Both the position numbers and the translations under genes were made by a program. A stretch of 64,000 nt of DNA from Gigaspora rosea (Eukaryota > Glomeromycota > Glomeromycetes > Diversisporales > Gigasporaceae), in the NCBI GenBank assembly GCA_003550325.1, contig QKWP01000621.1, positions 23,624 to 87,623 on the forward strand. The letters run 5' to 3'. Shown here in pieces: positions 17,172 through 26,296 of the stretch (position 1 is its first letter; each line of letters begins with the position of its first letter). The notes beneath the pieces were generated by a model that saw only the letters and a list, made by a program, of their open reading frames with translations, was not told where the DNA came from and searched no databases.

Positions 17172-17401
17172 CATCTGATTCAACAGAAGTTAAGCAAATT
17201 TATAATTTATTACAACAAAAAGAACTTGAAATTAAAACAAAAGAAGCAGAAAATATTTATCTTAAAGGGTTTTTACTAGTGAAACAACCTTTATATTCAC
17301 ATATTATATCATCTATTTTTATTAATTTCTTATCATTTATTTTTATAATTTTTATTATAAATTATTTTTTTAGTATTCGAATACAGTGTATTATTATATA
17401 A
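17168..17401 (+). CDS. 77-aa coiled-coil/membrane protein
   Basis: Intact frame from ATG 17168. Residues 8-30 are a charged helix (VKQIYNLLQQKELEIKTKEA) and residues 43-68 a long hydrophobic span. Its start overlaps the stop of the gene before (ATGA), and its stop TAA shares an A with the next ATG (TAATG). The architecture, soluble coiled coil then C-terminal anchor, is repeated in the next gene. Possible tail-anchored protein; no family recognised. Confidence 0.6.
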   Translation: MTSDSTEVKQIYNLLQQKELEIKTKEAENIYLKGFLLVKQPLYSHIISSIFINFLSFIFIIFIINYFFSIRIQCIII

Positions 17402-17729
17402 TGTCTTTATTTGAAGATGATGAAAATTTATCAATTTCAAATAATGGCAATGATTTAATAGTTGAAAATTCATTACTATCATCAAATGATTTAGTTGAAA
17501 AAGATTTGTTAGAAAAGTTGAAGAATTAACAGAAGAAAATAATGATTTAAATCAGCAGTTGGAAGATTTATTAGATGATTATTACAGATTAAAAAAGGCT
17601 GCATTTAGAATAAAAAAATTTTTTATTCCAATAGTATCATATTTTTTTGCTATAATTATTTTTATTATATTTATAAATTCAAATCCAATGTATTATTATT
17701 TAATAAAAAAATTTAAAGTTCTGACTTAG
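17401..17729 (+). pseudogene. Coiled-coil/tail-anchored protein, one frameshift
   Basis: Starts MSLFEDDENLSISNN; a one-base shift near 17520 continues V-E-E-L-T-E-E-N-N-D-L-N-Q-Q-L-E-D-L-L (coiled coil), then a membrane span I-P-I-V-S-Y-F-F-A-I-I-I-F-I-I-F and a short Lys tail to TAG at 17727-17729. Same layout as the preceding gene, possibly a diverged duplicate. It is the last gene of the virus-like block; repeat DNA starts about 70 bases on. Confidence 0.5.
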
Positions 17730-17799
17730 GGGAAAAAAAATAAAAAAGTATATCTAATTAGTAAAATAAATTTGAAAACTTTGAAGCTTCTATACTATA

Positions 17800-19855
17800 A
17801 GTTGTAATTGAAACTAAGGACCAGAACCACAAAGGATACTAACAATTACCTAAGCCATTTACTTTAGAGCTACACAAAGCATGCAAAAACATTAAAACAG
17901 TTAAACAGAAAAAAATAAAACAACAATAAACCAAGACTTATAATTTTGTTAAACACTTTTCAATTTTGTTAACTTTATTAAAATTATTATTTATTATTTT
18001 TATTATTATTATTACTCATTATTTATTATTTATTATTTATTATTACTTAAAACTTATTAGTATTTTATTATTATTACAATATTAATTATTATATTATAAT
18101 TATATATAAAAAAAATTATTATTATTATTTTGAACCATTTTAAACATTATTATTTAATTATTACTTATATTATTTACAAAATTTTGAAAAATTTAAGTTT
18201 TATTTACAAAGATAATTAAAATAAATACAAAAATTATTTGTAAAATAATATGATGATTTCTATTTACTTCTTCAATTCTTCGTCACTACTCCCTATTTTC
18301 TTCTTCCAACTCTTTATTCTCTTCTTCCAACTCTCTATTTTCTTTTTTCAACTCTTTAGCTTCTTCGACCCTTCTTCTTTCTATGTCTCCAACTTTTCTT
18401 CTCAACTCTCCATTTTCAGCTTCTAAGTTGGCCGTCCAAGCCCTCCACCTATTTCATTCTAGAATTATCTGCTCATATCGACTTGCTTGCAGAAGGGCTT
18501 CAACGTCAGGAGGATTTATTTTTTGCTGTGTTGCTCTTGATAGTCTATTAGCCAGTTTTGGAGCCTCGCCATTCGAGAAGGAACAGAATCAGCTTTCTTA
18601 GTATGAGTCATCTATAAAATAAAAATAATTAGAATCAACTATATGTATACTGAAAAAGGGGAAATAAAATGAACACAAGTGCATTGGCTACCACACTTGT
18701 GAAAGACCAAGTTGAAGCAGAAAATATCTACTAGGGTGACTACTACAGTAGTAAAACTGAATGTAGAGTGCTCACCCAGACATAAAAGACTGGCTTCGCA
18801 TACAGCAAGTGCTAAGGCTAAGCTCACAGCCCGAAAGTATACACACCTGGGGAGGAGCAAAACGATGTAAAGCAATGTAAAGCAGAAAATTCAACAAAGT
18901 TTTTCAAACAACAAAGTTTATCTAAAAGAAAAAGAGATAAATTAATTTTAAAAAGGAATAAAGAAAAGAACAAGAGAAAAGAATATTAACCAAGGCAGTT
19001 GGGAATGAAAATTTTTAAGAAGCAACGAACATCCAAGACTCAGAAATAAATAGAATCTAATGATTACAAGGATTATTTCAAAATGGAAAATCAATTAACT
19101 GTAAACAAAACAATGAGAATCACAACAATAATGATGTGATTTACAGAATTAGAAATTAGATCTTGTATGAACACCAATCAGAATCATAGAAGCTAATTTT
19201 AGATGAATTAGCCTAGAAAGTTCGGAGACCTCACAATTTTAGGGGGAGAAAACAACAATAAAAGTACCAAAATACATATTAAGCAAAATTTTTGACAAGT
19301 TTTAACAAGTTTTGACAAGTATTTTTGAACATTACCATGCGAAATTTTGTATATGAATAATGCAAATACAAAACATATGGGAATCACAAAGATAAATTCT
19401 TTGTTGTACTAGAAAAATAAGAAGTACAACAATTGCATCATTAATTAAAGTTTCCAGGCACAATTATATATGAATCACCAGTTCTAACAATTATGCATGA
19501 TAATAGATGCGTATATCCAAATTAATTTGCAAATTAAGCAAATAACCATCAATTTAACAATTTCTCCAACATTTTGAAAATATTGACAAGGAATACAAAA
19601 TCCCAAAAATAGAAAAAATACTAGAAACAGAAACAGACCCAGGTACACTAATTATCCAAGCAATAGAATCCAAATAGAAACTTCTATTGTTTAGTCTCAA
19701 ACCTTAGCCATATCTATTAAATTAATCACATGCTAAAATCAAGTAAAGGAACTATTAAAAGAATTAGAGTTTAATAAAGAACCAAATACAGATACGAATT
19801 TTATAACTAGATACTGTAGTATATAATTCTTTTTAAAAATTATACTGCTTTACTA
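17800..19855. repeat. Left arm of ~2-kb inverted repeat
   Basis: The reverse complement aligns, with divergence and indels, to about 26297-28225. Matching points include GCTTTGTGTAGCTC/GCTTTGTATAGCTC at the outer end, the coiled-coil gene, a conserved stretch read on the minus strand as R-C-V-Y-F-R-A-V-S-L-A (right: R-C-V-Y-F-W-A-V-S-L-A), AACAAGTTTTGACAAG-type repeats, and the ATTATATACTA...TAGTTATAAAATTCG inner end. Includes an AT-rich ATT-repeat zone at 17990-18180. It may be the long terminal arm of a foldback element or two inverted copies of one repeat family. Confidence 0.7.
18240..18611 (-). pseudogene. Coiled-coil gene, left-arm copy (broken)
   Basis: On the minus strand from ATG 18611 the first 33 codons read M-T-H-T-K-K-A-D-S-V-P-S-R; a frameshift near 18515 joins V-E-A-L-L-Q-A-S-R and then the Glu/Lys repeat E-N-R-E-L-E-E-E-N-K-E-L-E-E-E. 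A TGA stop (near 18465) and a TAG TGA pair at the end break it. It is the inverted homologue of the copy at 27551. A long charged coiled coil; function unknown. Confidence 0.55.
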
Positions 19856-19894
19856 AAAGGATTTTATATTACTTTCTTAACTAATTTAAACCAC

Positions 19895-20450
19895 TTTACT
19901 TTAATTAAAAATCATACTTGGTGTTCTTATAAACATAAAAAAGTAATAGTTATTATATTGCAACAAATATAATAAATAATTCTTCTGTTATTTTTATCCA
20001 ATGTTTTATTCAAAATGGAAAATGATAGATCATATATGGCCGTTGTAGTAGAAAGGGCCCAAACTCCTCTAACAATCAAATTTGAGTTCTTTCAAGATTC
20101 GGATTAATCTTGAGGTGGGCTATACTTTTCAATTACAAATGAAAATTGGTTTGTATAATAAAAAATCAGGAAATTTTAAAAAAATATTTTAGAAGACTTG
20201 TATGTCACGAGATTACCTGATATGATCAACTAATCAAATCGCATAATTTTTGATTGAACCGGATCAGTCTGAAAAAATAAACATGATTTTCTCAAAATTA
20301 TATATTTCCGAGTTTCAGCCCTTTCTACTGCAATGGCACCATATTAATCGAAAAGGTTGTGATAATTGTGAAATTAATCTCAGAAAAACAACAAAAAAAG
20401 AAAATAATTTAGAGCATAATAAAATTACAGGAATTATAATAGTTATTTAA
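19895..20450 (+). pseudogene. HNH/AP2-type protein, split by a MITE
   Basis: The upstream part (19895-20035) gives L-I-K-N-H-T-W then I-Q-N-G-K and the codons for D-H-; the downstream part (20345-20450) gives N-R-K-G-C-D-N-C-E-I-N-L-R-K-T-T-K-K-E-N-N. Removing 20036-20339 plus one CATAT joins them as the D-H-I-N-R...D-N-x-x-x-N-L-R signature of HNH_3/AP2-linked homing-type endonucleases. Cys replaces the usual Arg after DN, as in the other two copies here. Stops and shifts upstream show decay. Confidence 0.65.
20036..20339. mobile_element. 304-bp MITE in HNH gene
   Basis: CATAT at 20031-20035 and 20340-20344 flank the element. Ends ATGGCCGTTGTAGTAGAAAG and, opposite strand, GTGCCATTGCAGTAGAAAGG are terminal inverted repeats of about 22 bp. 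No coding capacity. The exact duplication length (5 bp) is read from sequence and supported by the restored reading frame. Confidence 0.7.
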
Positions 20451-20509
20451 TTAATTATATTTAAAAAAACTATATATTGTACAATTAATTATATTTAATT
20501 TTTAATAAA

Positions 20510-21343
20510 AATGAATATTCAAATTTTAAATAAAATTTTTTTGATAAAAAAGAATGAATTAAATTTTTAATCAAAGAAAATATTATTAAACCTCCTAAAA
20601 AATGTCAATTCTGTAATGGAGAAATGTATCTTTATCTTAAATATAATGTTTTTCATTGTAAGAAAAATGACTGTAAAAAGATGGTTACTGTTTTTAAAAA
20701 CATTTTTTTCTTAACACCATCTAAAATGTAATGATATCTTATTAATTGGATATTATTGGATTCATAAACTTAAAATTCAACAAATTCATGATATTATTAA
20801 TATTGCTAGACTTAGTATTCGTAAATTTATTAAAGATTTTAGAAATTTAGCTATTAATTCTTTAACACCAGAAGATACAATAATTGGTGGTCAAAAACAA
20901 ATAGTTGAAATTAATGAATCTTTATTTAATGATTTCTGGGTTATTGGAGGTGTTCAAAGACCTAAAAAGAAAAAAAATATTAAAAAAAAAATTTTTTTTG
21001 AAGCTGTCAATAATCGTAATACTGAAATACTTACAAGAATTATAAAACAGCATGTAAAACCTGGGTCAACTATATTTACAGATTCTTGGCTTGGTTATCA
21101 AAATCTTGAAAACCTTGGTATGAAACATATATGAACAAATCATTCAAGACCTAATCCTAGACAAAGAATTAGAAAAATTCACACAAATACAATAGAAAGT
21201 ACATGGAATTTACTAAAAATTTTTATTCAAAATCAAAAAGAAGAAAAAATATTATTAAACCTTTATTATATTAATTTATATTTAGACAAAAATATAAAAA
21301 TGAATTATGGAAATCTGTTTTAAATATTATTAAAAATAATTAA
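20510..21343 (+). pseudogene. IS1595/ISXO2 (Merlin)-type transposase, frameshifted
   Basis: N-terminal zinc ribbon C-Q-F-C-N...H-C-K-K-N-D-C at 20610-20680, then helices, then the DDE core: I-V-E-I-N-E-S-L-F at 20907-20935 (Asn where the first catalytic Asp is expected), W-V-I-G-G-V-Q-R, G-S-T-I-F-T-D-S-W-L-G-Y at 21064-21100 and H-T-N-T-I-E-S-T-W-N-L-L at 21180-21215. The C-terminal F-R-Q-K-Y-K-N-E-L-W needs a frame change near 21275. In-frame TGA near 21134. About 275 codons, full family length. Its stop overlaps the stop of the convergent HNH/AP2-type gene. Confidence 0.75.
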
Positions 21344-21947
21344 TATTTTACTTCTTTTCCATTCAAATTTCCTATTAATTTATTATATTCTTTTTTAAAA
21401 TTAATAGCTTGTTGTTTTAATTTAAAATATTTTGTTTTTTTTTGTTTTCTATTTTTATACCATTTAAATCTCCAATGATTATATGTTTTATCAAAATCAA
21501 TTACATTATAACCTATATATTATTTTTATATAATTTACAATTTAAATGATTTATTCTTGGAGTTGTTTTTCTTAGATTTGATTTACAATTATCTAATTCA
21601 AATCTATTAATATTATCTGTAAATCTCCAATTTTGAAAAATTAATTGATGAAATTTTGTAGTTTTATTTTTAATTTTTGAATAAATATAATATGTATTTC
21701 CTTCTTTACTACTATACCAAGTATGATTTTTAATTAATTTAATATTAGTAAAATCTGCGAGAAATGTAATTTCTGGTTTTTGTGTTTTGACTTCAAAAAA
21801 AAAAGTTGCATTAATTTCTACAATTCAATATTCATTTGATTTTCTTTTTGGTTTGATAATTGGTATTTTAGACCAACCAGATAACACTTCCAAACTCAAA
21901 AATTTTTTAGCAGTATAAGATATTAAATCCGGGTTTGTATCTGTCAT
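21340..21947 (-). pseudogene. HNH/AP2-type protein, nearly full length
   Basis: From ATG 21947 (MTDTNPDLISYTAKKFL) the frame holds W-Y-S-S-K-E-G-N-T-Y-Y-I, F-H-Q-L-I-F-Q-N-W-R, N-I-N-R-F-E-L-D-N-C-K-S-N-L-R-K-T-T-P-R-I-N-H-L-N and, after a shift near 21515, N-H-W-R-F-K-W-Y-K. The last part resembles the AP2-type recognition sheet that follows HNH in such proteins. One TGA after S-N-E-Y. About 200 residues. The H of the D-H-I-N motif is replaced (D-N-I-N), so nuclease activity is doubtful. It lies tail-to-tail with the transposase. Confidence 0.65.
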
Positions 21948-21959
21948 GCTATGTTATTA

Positions 21960-22965
21960 TATTTAAGGCTTTATGGTGATAATGTTGAATTCATTTGAAG
22001 AGAAAAACATAAAAAAAATTTATGAAAAGTATTTTTAAATAATCTTAAGAATAATAACTAACAATTGATGCTGCATATAAATATAAAAATATAATAAACA
22101 ATCTTTCAATTTTTTTTTGGATTAAACTAAATAATAATATTTCAAATAGTAATAATATAAAAATAATTATTAATATTAAGAATAAATTTTTATTTTTTTA
22201 TATAATTCTTAATTAATTGTTTTCTCTAAAATTTTATTGTTTCCTTTGAATTTTTATTGTTTTTTGCACTTTTTCAAGATTTTTATTTTATTTTTATTTT
22301 TAAAATATGTAATAGTCAAATCATTTATCATTTTGAATTTAAATATTGAAATTTATATTTATAGATCCTTTATTTATATAATTATTAAAATAATATTGTT
22401 AATGAATATTTCTAATATCTTGAGAAATTTTAACAATTAAATTAATGTTTTATTACCAAGACTTAACATAAATTAAAAATCTACCAGGATTTGTATATAT
22501 TGAAAATGTTAATACTAATCTACCCCAATTAACTTGATTACTCAAACTTTATGCTGATAATATTTGTATTTAAACAATATATTCTAAAAATCTTTGCATT
22601 TTTTTAATAAATAATATTTTATCAGTTACAGAATTTGGATTTAATGAAATAAATTATACTAATTTATTTCAATCATTTTGATTTAACTGTATTAATCTCT
22701 GAATTTCTATGATAAATATTATTCTATTGGTTATAGGATTCTACAATAGTTTATAATTCTTTTCTCTTTTTATGACAACCACATGATTGTATAGTTTTAC
22801 AATTAACATATATGCTTGAATAGCATATAAAAGCAATAAAATAATAGATGATTGATAATTTCATTAATTTCATTTTTTATATTGATATTTTAGAATAAAA
22901 CGATATTTATATACTTTATTTAAATTTAATATATCATCATTTATTAGAAAAATAAAAAAATTATA
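21960..22965. other. AT-rich spacer
   Basis: No gene recognised. The 67-codon frame at 22237 is a Phe/Ile/Leu-rich product of AT-rich DNA. Confidence 0.4.
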
Positions 22966-23500
22966 AATATTTTACTTCTTTTCTATTCATTACCTGAAAT
23001 TTTATCATGTTTTAACTTAAATTCTATTGCTAATTGTTTTACTTGTTTGCTATTTCTAGTTTTAGTAATACTAAATTTTTTATTAAATTTAATTTTATTA
23101 TTTTTTTCTACATAAATCTCTATATATTTCCAATTTATCAAAATTAATTCTATTTATTCTACTGGTATTATCTTTATGAATTTTATAATTTAATGCATTT
23201 TTTCTTGGTATTGTTTCTCTAAGATTTAATTCACAATTATCAAATCTCTTTTTGTTAATATGATTTATAATTTTCCATTTTGAATAAATCATTTGATGGA
23301 ATTGAATTGTTGTCTATTGATTATTTTTTTTAATAATTATTGCAATATAATAAGTATTTTTCTTTTTACTACAAAACCAAGTATAATTTTTTAATAAAGT
23401 AAAGTGTTTTAAATTAATTAAAAAGTAATTTTTGGTTTTTGTATAATAATTTCATAATATAGTTTGTTATTAATTTTGATTAATCGATATTTGTAAAGCT
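22966..23500 (-). pseudogene. HNH/AP2-type remnant, third copy
   Basis: On the minus strand: L-K-N-Y-T-W-F-C-S-K-K-K-N-T-Y-Y-I-A, F-H-Q-M-I-Y-S-K-W-K-I-I-N-H-I-N-K-K-R-F-D-N-C-E-L-N-L-R-E-T-I-P-R-K-N, then a degraded tail. The 3' end (AATATTTTACTTCTTTTC) matches the end of the copy at 21340, so these are duplicates. Multiple stops upstream of 23292. Confidence 0.6.
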
Positions 23501-24560
23501 TTTAGTTAGATGTTTTTCAACAAAAGTGATATGAACTATTCTAAATTCTAAATGTCCAATTTTTCAAGATAATAATATACAAAAATGTAATAATAATAAC
23601 AAAAATAAAATAATAAAATAATGAAATAATAACTATTCATTCTATAACTTTTCCATTCCTTTAAGAAAATTTACTCTGTAAATTCCTTTTCTTTAACTTC
23701 AAGAAATAGCTTAAAATTAATTTTAACAAGGCAATATTCATTAAGTTTGTATTTTGGTTTATCGAATTCTTATATTTATCCATAACATAATAATCTCAAA
23801 GTTTTTGAATTTATCTTTCCAATTAGACATTTGTTTCAAAAATAAATAAAAAAATCCAAATACTTAAATTTTTTTATAGTTCTGAGTTAGAATTTAAAAC
23901 AAAGAATAATGTGCTTTTGCGCAAATAAAATAATTCTTAATCTAGTACCATGCGCAGAAATTTAAATCCAAAAATATAGCTGCAGTTACTGCAGGTGTAT
24001 TTATGGATTTATTATTCATTACATTATTATTTATGTTTGCTCCTGTTGATAATATACCAGGAGTATTTAATTTTTATTTTTACTCTTTATTTAAATACCA
24101 AATTTTGACTTATCTCATTACATCATAATCATCACTTTAATTATAAATTAGTTACTCATGTAACTCAACTATGTACATATTTGTCATATATAAATTTGAT
24201 TCAATCTATAATTCTGCTTTTTTAATCATTACATGAGCACGTTATATTTCGATCAAACAAAGTTTTATATTTTTTATAAATTTACTAACACAAATTCTAT
24301 TTATTGCTTTCTAGCAGAGCCACCAGATTTTAGCAGTAGCAAATAGCACTAGCATGATTATGACAACCAAATCTGACTGAAATTGTTTATTTAACTTCCA
24401 CTAAAATTATTTCTCGATTTCTCATTGATGATTGCTTTAATTGGGTATATATGGTTTGTTTTTTTGTTTGATGATTCGTCCAAGCATAGCTTATGAGCAG
24501 CCACTTTGACTTTTTTAGGGAATGGCTAAGGCCAGGTGCATTCATATGTTTTTTGATTAT
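23500..24560. other. Spacer, AT-rich, no gene called
   Basis: Contains short fragments resembling further HNH/AP2-type debris (for example minus-strand sequence near 23650-23760) and a short hydrophobic plus-strand stretch at 23980-24070. Nothing that can be supported as a gene. Confidence 0.3.
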
Positions 24561-24563
24561 TAA

Positions 24564-25463
24564 GGGGGCTTCCAGAAATTACGTAATATTTTGTTACTAA
24601 TAAATTTCAAAATTTTACCCCACCCACTCATACCTGATACTCTATTAGCCAATCAAATATTATATTTTTTAAAATTTATTAATATGTTTTAATTTATGAA
24701 TTTTATAATAACTATTTCTCTACTGGACCAATTTAGATAATTTAACTACCAAAATGTTCATCTCACTGAGATGATTCTAACAAGCCCAAAATCAGTAAAA
24801 TCAAATCACAGGGTCCTATGATCATTCAACTTTTGTGTAATTTTAATAGTGATTTTTTAGAATCACAAGTAAATTTCTTTAATATTGAATAACTTTTGAT
24901 CCACTGGCCTGTTTTGGATGATTTAACTACCAAAATGACATCTCAGTAAGATGATCTAACAAGCCCAAAATCGCTAAATTCTAATCACAGGATCCCAAGA
25001 TCAATAAAGATTTGTATTGTTAGACAAGCAATAAAATCTTTATTGATCTTGGAATCCTGTGTTTGGAATTTAGCGATTTTGGGCTTGTTAGAATCGTCTC
25101 ACTGAGACAAACATTTTGGTAGTTAAATCATCCAAAACAGGCCAGTGGATCAAAAGTGATTCAATATTAAAGAAATTTACTTAGTGATTCTAAAAAATCA
25201 CTATTAAAATTACACAAAAGCTGAACGATCTTGGGACCCTGTAATTAGATTTTAACGATTTTGGGCTTGTTAGAATCGTCTCAATGAGACGAACATTTTG
25301 GTAGTTAAATCATCTAAATTGGTCCAGTAGATCAATAGTTACTAATGATTTTATAATTTTATACTTTTGACCAAAATTATAAAAATTTGACTAGAATTAT
25401 AATTATAACCTGATATTTTCGGGACCCCACCCACCAAAAAATCACGTAATTTCTGGAAGCCCC
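24564..25463. mobile_element. 900-bp PIF/Harbinger-type foldback element
   Basis: TAA at 24561-24563 and 25464-25466 flank ends GGGGGCTTCCAGAAATTACG and, opposite strand, GGGGCTTCCAGAAATTACGT. Inside is a palindrome with ~290 bp arms centred near 25022; each arm has two related ~170 bp units with ACTACCAAAATG, TCTCA(C)TGAGA and AACAAGCCCAAAATC. No transposase. A degenerate copy of the inner unit flanks the hAT element at 41.6 and 49.3 kb. Confidence 0.8.
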
Positions 25464-25479
25464 TAATTAAAATTAGTGT

Positions 25480-25515
25480 AAGGGTTGGTTGGGTTAGGGT
25501 TAGGGCTTGGCTTAT
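25480..25515. repeat. TTAGGG-like stretch
   Basis: GGTTGGTTGGGTTAGGGTTAGGGCTTGG, followed by sequence related to the core of the 2456-2804 element. Interstitial; part of a dispersed repeat rather than a telomere. Confidence 0.5.
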
Positions 25516-25960
25516 AAGTAAAATTGTCTTCTTGTCATTTTTATTAATGCTCCTAAATAGGTTTAGATACTCGTTTTTTGTATTTTTGGCGGTTTTCACT
25601 TTTTTTCTTTGTTTTTGTCTCATTGGGCTGATTCGTTGTTACAAGTAGTATAGCCTTCTTAATTTACTACTAGCAACATAGCACATGGCAAAAGAGATCT
25701 TGTAGGATTAGAGAAGATATGAAGTAGTATAGAAGTAAAATGTTTCCTTACTATGGCAGTCCGATATATTTTACTCAAAGAACAGGAGTGTATTTAGTTG
25801 GGCAAAGATATGACTTTGCTACAAAACTATTTAAAGGTTTCTGTGCCTAAAGAATTCCTATAACTAAAGAATTGCAGAGAACAAATCCTTAAGTTAAGGA
25901 AGGATAAAAGCTAGGGTTTATATATCTTTTTACAGCTATTAGTTACAATAGTACAATAGC

Positions 25961-26083
25961 AGAAATGGTAGAAATGGTAGAAAAGATAGAAACGATAGAA
26001 ATGGTAAAAATGGTAGAAATGGCAGAAATGGTAAAAATGGTAGAAATGGTAGAAATGGTAGAAATAGTAGAAATGGTAAAAAT
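25961..26083. repeat. 9-bp minisatellite
   Basis: About 13 units of AGAAATGGT with variants (AAAAATGGT, AGAAATAGT). The minus-strand frame it creates is a Phe-Tyr-His repeat and is not a gene. Confidence 0.8.
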
Positions 26084-26296
26084 AGTTAACCATGTTACTT
26101 GTACTTCTAACTAAGCTATATATAGTTAATAATATAAAATAATATAAAATAATATAATAATATAAGATAATAAAATAAATAAATAAAATATAATTAACTA
26201 ATACTAGAAAATACATTCAAGAAACTAATACTAAAACTCGTTTTATAACATTTCTGTCTCCTTTAGAACGAACTCTGTGGGTTCCTAAATCTAATA

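Noticed and set aside
1..17729. Maverick/Polinton transposon
   Set aside because: The polymerase motifs (K-x3-N-S-x-Y-G, Y-x-D-T-D with Exo I/II spacing) do not suggest the protein-primed type, and no integrase, protease, ATPase or long terminal repeats were seen.
25911..26216. Minus-strand frame rich in Phe-Tyr-His repeats
   Set aside because: Translation of the 9-bp AGAAATGGT minisatellite.
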